Assembly (NCBI GenBank): GCA_037157565.1
Contig: JAZHRO010000036.1
Span: 134,904,501 to 134,968,500 of the forward strand
Length of the DNA: 64,000 nucleotides
Source: Thalassia testudinum
Taxonomy: Eukaryota; Streptophyta; Magnoliopsida; Alismatales; Hydrocharitaceae
Direction: 5' to 3'
Positions 44,808-56,955 of this stretch are shown here, piece after piece. Each line of letters starts with the position of its first letter. The stretch's first letter is position 1. Below the pieces are notes generated by a model. That model was not told the origin of the DNA, searched no databases, and saw only the letters and a program-made list of their open reading frames with translations. Position numbers and translations under genes: made by a program.

Positions 44808-46218
44808 TACCCCCATGCCTATCTTTTGCTAGTCCCTAGCGAAATTAAACTACATGCTGTGTATAAAATCAAAATTAGGATTAGATGGCTTACGCCTAAG
44901 TCATTTATTAACAATAAAAAATTTCAACTAAGGTCCTAAACTACGAAGACTCAACAGTACCCGGGTGTCTACCAGAATTCAAACCACCCAAGTCCTCACC
45001 TTATTTGAAAAGGGAAGATATATATTTTTTTATTTTTCTTCTTTTCTAATTTTTTTTGTACTTTTGAAGTTTGAGAGTTCCAGGATAACTTTTTACGGCT
45101 ACCTGACCCGCCCAAGACTCGAAAAGGACTATAAGTGTTAAGCATCTTGTGAAATAGTGAAAGACTCACTATACGACAGTTAAAATGGACTTCGGGTTTC
45201 TACGACCCTAGGTGACCTTGCCTAGAGGTTTATCTTTTCAATCGATAGCTTTCTCCCTACTTCTTTTATTTATGGGGTCAACTCAATGGCGAACCTAGTG
45301 TATATCTCCCCAGTTTATTCTACTTCCCCGCTTCTTCCCTGAGTGTTTTGGGAATTATTGTGCATTTTTTTGTGAGCTAGGTTCTGGACAACCGGCTGAT
45401 GAGCTGTTACCACCGACAACTTGCCAGCTATACTCGTGTGGTGAAGGGTGGTTTTATATTTTTTCTCCTTTTTCTATTTTTTCCTTTTTCTTTTTATTTG
45501 TTTATTTTTTATTTTTAAGTAGGTGGCTTTCCTAATCTAAGATTTACCTAAAGGAAGTATGACGAAAATGGTCTTGTGGCTGGGCTCTAGACAACCGGCC
45601 AATGAGCTGTTACCACCGACAACTTGCCAGCCATACCACCCTAGATAGTTCATTAGCTACCCAATTTTTGAAGAAACCACCGAAAAGTGAGTTAGTGCAA
45701 AAAATATCTGTAGATGCTTAGGCTTAAAGTTCCCTCAATTCAGAGGATGAGTTGATAAGTCACATACTTATCATCCCAATTTATTAGCCAAATTAAAAAT
45801 GAATTTGAATTGGCGAGGACTCGAGACTAAGTCCACATTTGAGTGGACACCCGGGCTAATTAAGCTCAAAGACCTGAAGAGTCTAAGTGTTTAGGTCCTC
45901 TCGTATCATTTCCTATAGTTAATAACTTCCAAATGCCTAAGTTCTCTTTTCCTAATTTCTTTCTTTTTATATCTTTTTTAAATTTTCAAATTTTTTTAAA
46001 ATCTTTTAAGAAACTAAAAGAAATTCTATGGAGTTAACATAATGATTTCAGGAATTGATTATCCACCCCCCTATGCCTAAATGATGCAATGTCCTCATTG
46101 TAAAAATAAAGACATTAAAAGAGCAGAGTAAACAAAATATCACCTGAGTGTCATGAAAATTCGGTCAGCTTCGTAAAGAACGTGAAATATAAACACGTGC
46201 TAAATTTAATGCCTTCAG
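44808..46218 (-). other. 3' non-coding region of H with two polypurine tracts
   Basis: The terminal tract (minus aggcatgggggta, 44808-44820) touches the LTR. The internal tract (minus aggcataggggggtgg, 46063-46078) is preceded on the minus strand by the palindrome caatgaggacattg (forward 46087-46100). Between them lie a pyrimidine-rich forward stretch (45450-45520) and two copies of an about 50-bp repeat (45385-45440 and 45590-45648, sharing gttaccaccgacaacttgcc). No credible coding frame is seen. Confidence 0.8.
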
Positions 46219-47960
46219 CTAGGCATAAAATACATACAAGGAAGAAATTAAGAATTCACAAGTGCAGGTTAGAGTCAAAATTAAAATATTGATTCTTAGA
46301 CCCACCAACAAAAGATGTCCACAGATGTGGACTAGATTATGATGCAGACCCATGCCCCAGGGTCGAGTGGTTCTTAGGTTCTGGATGAAAATCACCCAGA
46401 ACTGAAGGTTGTTGTGTTTGCGGGGCCGGGCTTGAGATTTAGGGGTGTGCAACCCAAGACCAAAGTGTCGGACAACAGGTAAAGATGGTTCAATAGGTGC
46501 GGTTGTCCACTTAACATCTAGCTCAGAAAAATAATCAGTTATTCCAGGCTTGGGTCACACGTGAAAGATATCATAAGGGTCCTAGTAGAAAGTAGGTGGT
46601 TTCAGGTTAATAGGTACCCTTATATCCAAAATCAAAGTTGCCTCAAAATTTTTATTTCCAACCTCCTATCCTCCAAAATCAATGTTTCTGAGACCTCCAA
46701 ATCATTGTACACCCCATCTAAAGTACCCAAGTCCAAAAAATTATGGCTGAATCAAGATTGACTTGGGTTTGGTGATCTCAAAAATATCATCATTCAATTC
46801 TTTAGGATGTGTTTGAGGAATGGGGCTACTGATTGAATCATCCAAGTTAGCCCCAACATGATCATAATCTTCAATGATCGGGCTATCAAATAGTTCGTCA
46901 TACTCCTCAAGCTCGATTGTCTCACTAGAATCCTCTTCCTTGAGTTCAAATGAGACTTCGCCAAAAGATTTAGCACCCTCAGAGTCATAGAATCCATGAT
47001 CCTGATTTATATATGTCTCAAAATCATATGTCATTTCATGGTCCGTGGAGACATATTTTTCGTCATTCCTTGGCTCTAGGATCTCGGGTGAGAAACTCGA
47101 TTCATCCTCAAAGGGTTGCTCTAGCCCAACCTGGTCATTTGCAATCTCTGAATATGTATCACCCCTGACAGGCACCTGAGCAGGTTCAGACATTGGCTCT
47201 CCTGAAGGGGGTTCATCTTGAGAATCATCCCAGGATTTGACTAGGGCAACCTCGACAATTTCCCAAGAAGAAATTCACCCAGGTCCTTATCCCTAACATT
47301 TTGGATAAAATCCAATAAATAACTATTATGTTCATCAATCATTTGGATCATAGGCTCCAGTGCTTCAATGCATGGTGTTGGCTGAGCTTCTAAAGATCGT
47401 ATAGTGTTCCTCAAATTAGCCAACACCCTGTCTTGGATCTGGTTCACCTGAACCGACTGGTTCGATTAAAGTTTGGGTGTGTTTGGGTTAAATCTAAGGG
47501 AGTCAAGATGTCGAAGTTCTTAGGTCCCTCCATGATTGTAGGTCATTTCAGGTTGTTTAAAGAATGGTGGTGACCTATATTCAACATAATTCTGGGGAGG
47601 GTAAGTGTTATAGTCAGCATATCCTTCATGGTTGTAGATCTGGTTAGGTTGATCATCAAAGGATGGAGATCTATAATCATTGTAGCTCTAGGAAGGATAG
47701 TAATCGTAGTCTTGTTGTCCAGGGTTAGACCCTGGACACTGAGGTCCAGATTCGTATCCCCAATCAAAGTTATCCCAGCTAGTGGATGGGTAATTACAAG
47801 TCCAGTCGAAATAGTAATCATCTTGGGGATAATTGGTGGTAGGAGATAGGATGGGAAATGTGTGTAAGAAGTGGAAGGATACATGGTGAAGTAGGGATGG
47901 AAATCAGAAGAGAGAAAGGAGCCCTGCAATACAAGCAATCAACCCTATCCTTAGGTGGGT
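46219..47960 (-). pseudogene. Orphan ORF of element H: Tyr/Pro/Asn-rich start, acidic middle, hydrophobic end
   Basis: The minus strand encodes, with a few stops and one frameshift: a Tyr/Asp/Pro-rich N-terminus (QQDYDYYPS, DDQPNQIYNHEGYADYNTYPP), a predicted helical part (RVLANLRNTIRSLEAQP, IEALEPMIQMIDEHNSYLL) near 47447-47241, a strongly acidic stretch (47193-46741, open for 150 codons, with HEMTYDFETYI, SPIIEDYDH, KPKSILIQP), and after stops a C-terminus in the same frame. The C-terminus includes RPWGMGLHHNLVHICGHLLL (46365-46306), hydrophobic to the stop near 46219. I recognise no known domain and see no zinc knuckle or protease motif. It takes the place of gag-pol. The C-terminus could be a membrane segment, so an envelope-like role is possible but unproven. 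Confidence 0.8.
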
Positions 47961-49122
47961 TAGCCTAAAGACCTATAGAATCCCAGGACTCGTCTTGAGA
48001 TTATAAACGATTCAATCTACTTTTATCTGGTCAATCCAACCAGTTAGAAGGAGGGACTGTGGAGAAGGTTCTTCCTTTGGCTTGTGCCTCCAGTTCCTAG
48101 TGTACCCCCCAACCGTAGTCATTTGACGCTACTTCCCTAGCTAGACATCAGATGGACCAGCAGAAGCAGATTAATCGAAAAAAATCTCAATCTGAGCCCC
48201 GAAGAGCGAATCAATCCTTAAGGCCAACGTCTACTTAGTTTTAATTAGGCTTGGGATGATTGTGCTCTTGGAATGTGATGGGCCCTTTAGATGGGTTGTG
48301 CCCTTAATGATCAGCTAAAATGTGTGTGCATGCGCAACCAGGGTTCTTAAACAAGGTTATTTGATGATGTGTCGTTTAGGATTTAACCTTGTTTAGTAGC
48401 TTTTAGAGTTTAATTCTTAGGTTGGTTCAATCAAGTTCAGGAGAACACTCCATGTTTTGCATGCACTGGTGATGATATATTCCTTTAGAAATCAAAAAAA
48501 ATGTGGAGTGCCTAGTTCAGCCCTAAAAATCAACCCTAAGAGGCAAGCTATTTGATTGATTAGTTTTAAATTGAGTGGTGTGGCCCAAACAGCCCAATCA
48601 ATTGGCCTGTTGCACCACTTAATTAAGGCACACAAGAATGTTTAACTTATTCAGATTTCTACTCACTTATTTGTGTGCTGAGTTAAGTGTGTCGGGTCCA
48701 CAGGTTGATCCCGGTGAAGTGGTAGAATCGATGTGATTGTGCACCTTAGGGTGAGAAGTTGTGGGTGTTAAGTATGTAGCTTTCAGAAAATCCCACAAGA
48801 GAAGAGTTTTTTTTTTGTTTTTTTGTTTATATATGTGGGGGTGAGATGAGTGGAGGTGGCAAACAAATAACTAAATCTATCCTAGGGTTTATAAAAAGCA
48901 CCTAAGTTGATTTGGGTTTGAGTTATTAGTGTGGTGAAATGAACTAGTGGGTGGGGGTGGTGGGGATAAACTTACAAAACCTTCATCTACACTTTTCTCT
49001 GATCTAACCTCTTTGGCCAGCCTTGGAAGAGTACCTGCAATCACAATAAGATCAGAGAAAAAGTGAGATAAAAGTTAGGTAAGGTAGAAAAAAAACACGG
49101 AAAAAAACCAAAGAGCACTACC
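47961..49122 (-). other. Untranslated leader of H
   Basis: Non-coding. The part 48055-48140 matches leaders of E (5385-5465) and D (39888-39945). Also matching D are 'aaccttgtttagtagctttt' (forward 48381-48400) and the gcctgttgcaccacttaa region (48607-48624). Confidence 0.75.
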
Positions 49123-49140
49123 TCCCCGGCAACGACGCCA
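49123..49140 (-). promoter_or_regulatory. Primer binding site, tRNA-Asp type (element H)
   Basis: The minus strand reads tggcgtcgttgccgggga, one mismatch to the complement of plant tRNA-Asp 3' end, three bases from the LTR. Confidence 0.93.
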
Positions 49141-49143
49141 AAA

Positions 49144-50679
49144 TGATCTCACGTGTTTCGCGAGTTTGAAATTAGGGTTACAAGTAACCCGTTGTCCTAG
49201 CTCGCAAAATGCATCTATCTAGTAAAATTTATAACCAAAACTCAAAAAGTGAGTCCCACGTCGAACACGGGGAGGTGAACACTTGGTTTTATAAAAGTCC
49301 GTGCTTCGCTTTTATTTATTTTTGGTTGTTTTTATCTTTTCTAATTTTTTTTGTATTTTTATCAAGCAAGAGATTAGGTTGATGAAAACTTTATCTACTT
49401 GCGAAAATATAAGAGAGAGAGGGAGAAAGAGAGAGAGAAACAATCATCTATTTATCAAGAATTGTTTGTTGCAACTACGAAAGTGGAAAATCTACACTAC
49501 GAAAGTGAAAAAAGATAGAATGAGGTGAGAGAAATCCCCTCGATGGTTGCTTGGAGGACGACTCGCTCTGATGTCACCTGGAAAAAGGTGGTGAGGAGTG
49601 GGACGAAGGAGGATGGAGTTGGAGGACGGAGGATGGGGCAAGATGGCGTTGCGGCGAGGATCTTCTTCTTGAAGGGCGGTGAGAGGATGGCCACGGGATG
49701 CTCCACGAATGGGGATGAGGGAAGGGAAAACTATTTGGTTCTACTCTAGAGGAGCATCCCAGGCTTGGGACAAGCTCTCTCTAAAGCCTTGGAGGTGGTG
49801 AGAGGATGAAAGGAAGAGATGGTTTGGAATGGTGGTGGGTAGGTCCTTTTATAGTAGAGGAGGAAGAACAAATTCGCATCTAGGTCATTACTGACGTCCA
49901 TAAACGTCGCTGCAACTGTCGCTGAAGATCCGCCCTTCAATTCCTCCTACTGGCGCATGCTGACCATTAGTGACAGCTGCAAGCGTCACTAAAAGTGCAC
50001 GTCGCTAAAGATCCGTGCCCACCACGTTGGCACCTACATCGCGCGCTACGTGCTTCACACGCCCTTGCTCCTCGCATCGTACGCACGCGCGCACTGGCAT
50101 GCACTACGCTACTACTACGTGCGGCTACGCTGTGCGTGGTGCACTGCTACGGTTGTGGCTGTGCACGGTGCGCTACGCGCAGCTGCAAGTATGTGCGTGC
50201 ATGTTGCTAGCTGGAGTAGGGCAGCCTGGATGGTGCCATGTGGCACCATTTGGGTCGTCCATTGTTCTTTCTTTTGTAGAGGGTGCCATAGTGCTCAATT
50301 CGAGATGATTCCCACGCTACTGGACTACAATCGTCGCTCCGGATCCATCCAAAACCCATATGGATGTTGCATTGCCCCCTGGCCGTTGATCTTCCTTGGA
50401 CTTCATACGATGCTATGGTTCTCCGATCTAAATGATTTCAGAGGCGTTAGACTCCGATCGTTGTCTTAATCAGATCCGTACGGTCTGATCATCCATCTGA
50501 GGTCCTGAAATAAGTCTTCTTCTCTCCTAACCATAAAAAGGACCTAATTAACCTAAAATATATACTACTCTAAATGCACAATGATGCATGTTATGAAATA
50601 TTTATAACATGAAATGCAAATCTAAGCCTAGGAACATGCATGAATAAGCATTTTAACCTAAATAGATGTGTCTATATCA
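49144..50679 (-). repeat. 5' LTR of H
   Basis: 1,536 bp. Forward it runs tgatctcacgtgtttc to gtctatatca. Minus-strand TATA box (forward ttttatag, 49847-49854). It matches the 3' LTR along its length. ORFs at 49301-50469 are shadows. Confidence 0.9.
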
Positions 50680-50684
50680 GCTAA

Positions 50685-51204
50685 CACATAGCCAAATTTT
50701 GAGTGTTCTCCCCCCTGTGCTTAAAGTGAAGAAGAAGAGGAAAAGCCAACGAAGAAAAGGTAGAGAAAGAATAGAAGAAGAAGAAGAAGAGAAAGCATCT
50801 AAAGAGAAGTACAATGCCTTTGCACTATAGCATCTGAGCACTTAAGCTGTCTGATAAGAAGTTCTGATAGTGCACTATGCACTTGGTTTGCTTAATTGAT
50901 ACTATTCCGATATTTGCTGTTATTATATAGGGGTAATTGGTGATTCAAATCACCATTTTACCCTATTATTTTTGTACATTGGTACTTGAATTCTTGATAT
51001 ATCATTCTCGAATAATTTTGAATTAAGTTTTGGTTGAAATTACTCATATATTTAATTCAAGTTTGATCTTGAGATTAATTGCAAAAACTTGCTTCCTACC
51101 TTCGACCTCAGATTTCTTTCGAGTATAAATTGTATCTATTTTTGTGATTTATTGGTTATACTACAACACAATGACTTTTCAAACACCGATTTATCACGTC
51201 AACA
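50685..51204 (+). repeat. LTR-b, right fragment (end of a family-1 LTR)
   Basis: Continues LTR-b after the second gctaa. It has a purine tract (50728-50800), the region gcactatagcatctgagcac (matching 42797-42815), cttcgacctcagatttc near 51102, and an end ..ttatcacgtcaaca at 51204 like the LTR-a end. cctcc (51205-51209) then closes the target duplication. Confidence 0.82.
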
Positions 51205-52217
51205 CCTCCCCATTATTCACTGGATATAGGTCACCACCATTCTTTGAACAACCTGAGATGACCTACTATCAGGGAGGGACCCGAGAACCTCGATATCTTG
51301 ACTCATTTAGATTTAAACCAAACCCACCCAAACCTAAACCAAACCATTCAGTTTAGGTGAACTAGGTCCAAGACAGGGTGTTAGCTAACTTGAGGAACAC
51401 CATCCAATCTTTAGAAGCTTAGCCATCCTGAAGCATTGGAGCCTATGATCAAAATGATTGATGAGCTGAATAGCTCTTTATTGGATTTTCTCCAAAATGT
51501 TAGGGATAGGGGCCTGGGTGAGTTTCTACTTGGGAAATTGTTGAGGTTGAGGATGAAATTCGTGGTTGCCCTAGTCCAATCTTGGGATGATTCTCAAGAT
51601 GAACCCCCTTCAGGAGAGCCAATGTCTGAACCTGCTCAGGCATCTGTTGGGGGGGATACATGTTCTGAGACCAGGGATGACCAGGTTGGGCTAGAGCAAC
51701 CCATTAAGGATGAACAGAGTTTCTTACCCGAGATCCTAGAGCCAGGGAATGACGAAAAATGTCTCCATGAACCACGAAATGACATATGATTTTAAGACAT
51801 ATATAAATAAGGATCAGGAATTCTTTGATTCTGAGGGTGAGGAATCTTTGAGTGACGTCTCACTTGCAGTTAAGGAAAATGATTTTAGTGAGACAAATAG
51901 GCATGAGGAGCATGACGAACCATTTCATAGCCCGATCATTGAAGATTGTGATCATATTGGGGTTAACTTGGAGGATATAAATCCTGATGATTCAATTAGT
52001 GACCCCATTCCTCATCCGCACCCCGAAAAGCTGACTTTTGAAATCATTATGCCCAAGTCAATCTTGATTCAGCCACAATTGTTGGACTTGGGTATTTTAG
52101 ATGGGGTGTACAACAATATGGAGGTCCTAGAAACCTTGATCTTGGAGGATAGGAAGTTGGAAATAAAAATCTGGGAAGCTACTTCTGAGGGAACTATGAT
52201 TTTGGATCTAAGGGTTC
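51205..52217 (+). pseudogene. Orphan ORF of element D, middle and acidic part
   Basis: Resumes the D frame: YRSPPFFEQPEMTYYQGG, then VLANLRNTIQSLEA, MIKMIDELNSSLLDFLQNV and the acidic region (51540-52100) with SWDDSQDEPPSGEPMSEPAQ, ETRDDQVGLEQP, HEMTYDFKTYI, SPIIEDCDH and MPKSILIQP. Segments 51436-51789 and 51749-52231 are open. It aligns closely with H and extends it without a break after SILIQP (QLLDLGILDGVYNN). Sequence matching H ends near 52217, so the C-terminal part is missing. No known domain. Confidence 0.8.
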
Positions 52218-52990
52218 TATTCGACACGTAATTCGCATTTTAAAAGATTCTTCAATTGTAGTATAGCGCAAAAACACGACAAATAAATTTATATAAAAAA
52301 ATCGGTGAGTATCGGGTCATTCGTAGGGAGGCAATCTCGATTTTTAATGAAAGGTTTTCAGAAAACTAGTTCTAACAGGTATTTTATATATGTGTATATA
52401 TATATAGAGTAGATATCAAGCATTCAGAATATCAAAATTTTATTGCATTCATAAACAGTTTTCAAAGTAGAAAGCACTATGCTAAAGAGAGAGAGAGTAG
52501 ATAGATAGAAGGAGAGGGAGATAGTGAGATAGAGAGAAAGATAGAAAGTGTAGAGAGACAACGCCGCTTGTAGGATGCTTATGAGAGGTGCGGCAACACC
52601 TCAAATCGAGAGCAAGTAGAGGGGATAGAGAAATGTAGAGAAGATAGTAGAGGGGATCTGGAGTTGATGGGACGGAGAGATGCTTCAACTGGGGGGCCCT
52701 GGGTCTTTTTTTGTAGTTTTGATGTAGGGAAAAAAGGGTATTTTGGCCTTAAAACCGTCCAACAACTCTTATTTGATCAGATTCGTTGATTGGGAGATCA
52801 ATGGCTTTGATTTGGCCTCAAAATACCTTCATTTGCACCTAAAATGCTCGGATTCAACCTGGTGGCAACACACGGCAGTTGCTATGTCGTCGATCTTCGA
52901 TTGCCCGACTCTGATTCCTCCTCACGCATGTGCTTATCTTCTTCGCCCACTAAAGAGAAGCCAATCATGGTCTCTAATTACCCCTACTTA
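52218..52990 (-). mobile_element. LTR end fragment (minus orientation), approximate bounds
   Basis: Forward ttcgcattttaaaag..., with 'gggtcattcgtagggaggca' near 52315, is similar to the start of the block at 62044 (tcgcatttttgataaaag..., 'ccggtcgttcgtctctagga'). The phrase is the minus-strand form of the LTR-end motif seen elsewhere. TA and GA microsatellites lie at 52385-52410 and 52484-52545. It may be the distal part of the 3' LTR of element J, split by the block at 52991-56955; this is inference. Confidence 0.45.
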
Positions 52991-55900
52991 ACTAGTCTTC
53001 CTAGTTAATTAGCTAGGAATATGTAAATATATGGATTAATTATTAATAAGGGATAAAATATTAAAGGACCTTAAAATAAGTTTAAAATGCTATATTATTA
53101 TCCAATTAATATTATTAATAATTTAATTAATAAATGGACTCGAAATATCATCAATAATTTATCTAATTAGTGTGTTAACCAACTTAAGTATAATTTATAC
53201 TTAAGTATGTAATAACTTAAGTAACCTTACTTACTTAAATAAATTAAGATAAAAAGGTCAAAAATGTAAATCCAAGGTTTAAATATAATATTTTTCTCAT
53301 TTATAATAATATATAAAAAGTTGAAAAAGATTTAAGTTAAAATAAAACTTAAAAACCTTAGTTTACATTTCAGTCCCAAAGTTTTATTTCAATCGAGTCC
53401 TTCATCTTCACCTAGGTCCTTAGCTTTCGTTACAGGAAAGTCCCTGAAAACTTCTTCTTCTTCATTCCTCCTTCAGCCTTTTCAACAGCTGACGACAGGA
53501 GGTGCTTATACCCGCCGATCACCGCACATCTAACATCGTCCCTTCCCTTCCAAGCTCCTGAAGCTTGTGCTCACCATCCTCTTTTCATCCATCGGTCTGG
53601 ATGAAGTTGCAATCCTATTTAGGGCTTGAAGTTAACCTCACCAGTGTCAGAGAAGACACCGGTGGTTACTTCACTCCAAGATCATTTTCCGTCCAGATAC
53701 ACCCTCCTCCTCAGCCGTCGCAACCTATAAATACCCCACCACCTCCTCGATTTCAGGTAGTTAGCTCCCTTCCCTCTTCTCCCATTGGACTAGCAGATAG
53801 GCTATTCACTCCAAAATCTGGCGACCTTCCTTCTCTTCCTCCGTCTTCCTCCATTCATCTTCGCTTGCTCTGGATCTCCGCCGATGTCCACTGAGTCTTT
53901 TGAAGCAGTGCCGATGCTAGACTTCCTCTGCTACACTTCGTCTACACCTGCTGGACTTCTTTCTCTGCCCCTCTGATTTCCTCCTCCTTTAAGGACCTTC
54001 GATAGAGATCTTCTGCCCCCTTCGTCCAGGTAATAGTAGGTTAGGTAAGTAGTTTAATTAGAGTAGTTAGTTAGGTAGATTAGTTAGACTTAAGGTCAGA
54101 TTTTCGATCATCTTCTTCATCTCCGATGAGCTCGTTGAGCTTGACTGGAGCACTCTTTTGTCTTTTTATATCACTGAACACTTTCCTTAATCTCCCAAGA
54201 TCATCTCTAACACCTTAATTCCCTGATTTGAACACCTATTCATCTAAACATCTACACCTTCACCAGCTACTTCCGTTGTCCATGGTGGAAGTATCTGAGG
54301 GTAATTCACCTCCACTGGGGCCCTCCACCACTTAATCATCACTTAAGGGCCCCTATCTACACTTTAATTTGATTAATAATCACCTATAAAATAAACGCCT
54401 AAACTTCATACAACCTCCTGAGCTCATTGTCAATGTTGGCTCAGGAGGAGTTCCTCCAGCTAATTAACCATCTGTACACCATCACCACATCCTACTAACT
54501 TGATCTCTCCACTCAATTGAGTGAGAGAACATGTTCTATGTTCGAGCGAACTCAGATTACGTTCATTGCTAGTTCATTACATATCTTTTAGTTTAATCAT
54601 TAGTTAAATGAATTAACGAGTTCTTAAGGTTCCTTGTGAACTCAGGAGACCTTTCAGATCTTCCTTGTCCTATTTTGACAACTTTTACACATGTATTGCC
54701 TTTTTCTGGACTCACCGGAGCTTTGGCGAGTCAAAAACAATCTTCAGCCAAAGGAACTCTTTGAGAAGCTCTGGATTATTTACTTGAGGTCTAGGGATTC
54801 TGTTTTGATGGTTAATTTGGTGATTTGAAGTCTGGAGCTAGATATAGACTCTTGTCTTCTCCAACTTCGGTGGAGTTGGAGAAGTGTCTCCATTAGAGTT
54901 TAGGATGTTTTAACAGGTTCAGAAGCAAGATTGAGGATTATAGAATTCATCCTAACCTTCTGATTTCTTAGAAAAGCTTTAGTTTGTTCTGTCGAACAAA
55001 CTCACTTTAGATCTCAGGCGACAGACCTGAAACCCTAGATTTTTGGGTTGAAACTCCTTTTTGATACTTGAACATATTTCTGTGACCAAATAGAAATGAT
55101 TTGAAGTGTTAATTTCATTTGATATTGTTCAATATAGAAAGTCAATTCTCGAGGTTCAGTGGTCAACAATAGGTCTGATCTGTTGATTTAGGATTCAAAT
55201 AGAGAAATCGATGAATTCAAATTATTCCTGGGATGATTTTAGATAGATTAGATTCAATTTGGATGATTTTTGATCTGTACTGCAGAAGAATCAAACTGCT
55301 GTTCAGTTTGGATTATTTTTGAACCCAAATTGATGTCAGTGCGTTTCTGATGAAATTCATATGCGAATTCTGCTTAGATAGATCCTTAGCAACCTTCATA
55401 GGTTGTTTGAGCTGATGAAAATGATCTTTATCTTTCTGTTGAGCTAAACAGAATGAAAAATGGAGCTCTGAAGCTCCTTAGCAAAGCTCTTGAGCTTCTT
55501 TTCTTTCCTGAAGCTCTTCAGAGTCTTTTCCCTTCTTCAATAGGTGTGGAAACACCTATTGAACTATTCAAAATCTCGTCTGAGATCAAACAATTGCACT
55601 GCAAGTCCTTAGACATGAAGAAGACACACTGCAGACCAGAATGGCCGTGACAATTCTTCATTTTCGCCTTTCAAGTCGAAAAGCAAGACCTTCCCTGAGT
55701 ATCAAATTGATATTGCAAACTTGTAAAGCATCTTTAGAGCTTTCCAGCAAGCCTTTACTTGCTTGATTTGGAGCTCTGAGCCGGTCAGAATATTCAATTG
55801 AATCTTGGCCTGGAAGGGACTAACATAGTCCCACATCGGAAAAATAGGAACGCGCGCCTGCGAATAAAATGAAAAAGTGTATAGGGTTGTTCGGTTGTCA

Positions 55901-56955
55901 CCGTTGGGCACACAATGAGCATGAATGTGTGTGTGGGTGCATGCGGTGTGCGAGCCCGGTTGTGTGTGCGCCTGTGGGTGTGCGAGTGTGGGCTTGTGAG
56001 CGGGCGTGTGCATGTGGGCCTGGGAGGCCAGAGACCATGTTGAATCGGAAATAAACCAAACCTAATACAAACTAGGCTCGGACATAGTAGGGTCTGGTCC
56101 CACCCTGAGAGGGGTGCTGTGTATCTTCGACCGATCTGAGCCACCAACCATAAAATCAAATTTTTGGTTCAGTTCATCAGTTCAATTCAATTCAGTCATA
56201 GTTCAAGTGTACAGTTGAAGGGTAACGGAAAAGAAGGAGAAAAAGTAAAGAGAAAAAAACAAAGGAAAGGTAAACGGACAGAAAAAGATAAAAGGAAAGA
56301 AATAGAAGAAGAGAGGTTTAAAAGAAGAGCTCGCTCGAGATAGAAAGGTAAAGAGAGAAAAGAGAGAGAGAGAGAAAGAAGGAAGAATGAGAAGAGAAGA
56401 AAGAATGAAGGCTGAAGATGGAAAATTAAATTTTAGACGACTGATAGTTTAAAATCCAATTTTTTTAAGAGATCTAATTTTTTGTACTTTACTCTAATAC
56501 AATTTCTTTTGAGCATAAATGATGTAATAAGGCACATATTCATTTGAATTTCTTCTTTTCTTGCCTTAATCTCTTGTAAATAAAAAGAAATTAATGAAAT
56601 AAGCATGTTTAGTTGCTTGTAATAACAAATCATATGTATAAATTTGTTTTTCTTATGGAATTTTGCATGTCTTTCAATTGAAAATCCTTATGCAAGATTC
56701 ATATTCTTAAAGTAAAATTAATAATAATTCTCATTAATTAAGTAAGTAGCTTAGGATTTAATGGTGAATTAAGTCAAGTTATGCCTCCCAGTGAACGACC
56801 CGGACTCAACCAGTTAAAAAAGAATTAAAATCTAAAATGTTAGGTTAGTTTGACCCTATACTACTCAATTGACATAAATTCAAGTTAACCTAAGTTACTT
56901 TCTCTTGCACATAATTAAACCTAATTAACTTAATTAACTGTGTTGAGAAAATTAA
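52991..56955 (+). mobile_element. Long LTR-like block (plus orientation), family-1-like, bounds approximate
   Basis: A/T-rich start (53000-53350), TATA box tataaatac at 53727-53735, a C/T-rich part (53450-54020), then an A/T-moderate part with no gene (54030-55650). After that come an snRNA-type pair (55827-55870), TG-rich DNA (55925-56040), a purine tract (56215-56430), the phrase agtgaacgacccggactc near 56790, and an end near 56910-56955. The order matches family-1 LTRs, but the distance from TATA to USE is about 2.1 kb instead of 0.9 kb. No target duplication was found. Confidence 0.5.
55827..55870 (+). promoter_or_regulatory. USE plus A/T box in the LTR-like block
   Basis: agtcccacatcg (55827-55838) is a perfect snRNA upstream element. 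aataaaat follows after exactly 24 bases (55863-55870). Confidence 0.58.

Larger units (their letters stand above)
43270..50679 (-). mobile_element. Element H: complete non-autonomous gypsy-like element with an orphan ORF (minus strand)
   Basis: 7.4 kb with two LTRs, tRNA-Asp primer site, leader, one orphan ORF, polypurine tracts and a perfect target duplication. It has no gag, protease, RT, RNase H or integrase. LTR identity by eye is around 90%, lower in the first 150 bases. It shares leader sequence with the gag-bearing element E and 3' motifs with the pol-bearing elements F and G, so these or their relatives are likely helpers. Confidence 0.9.
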
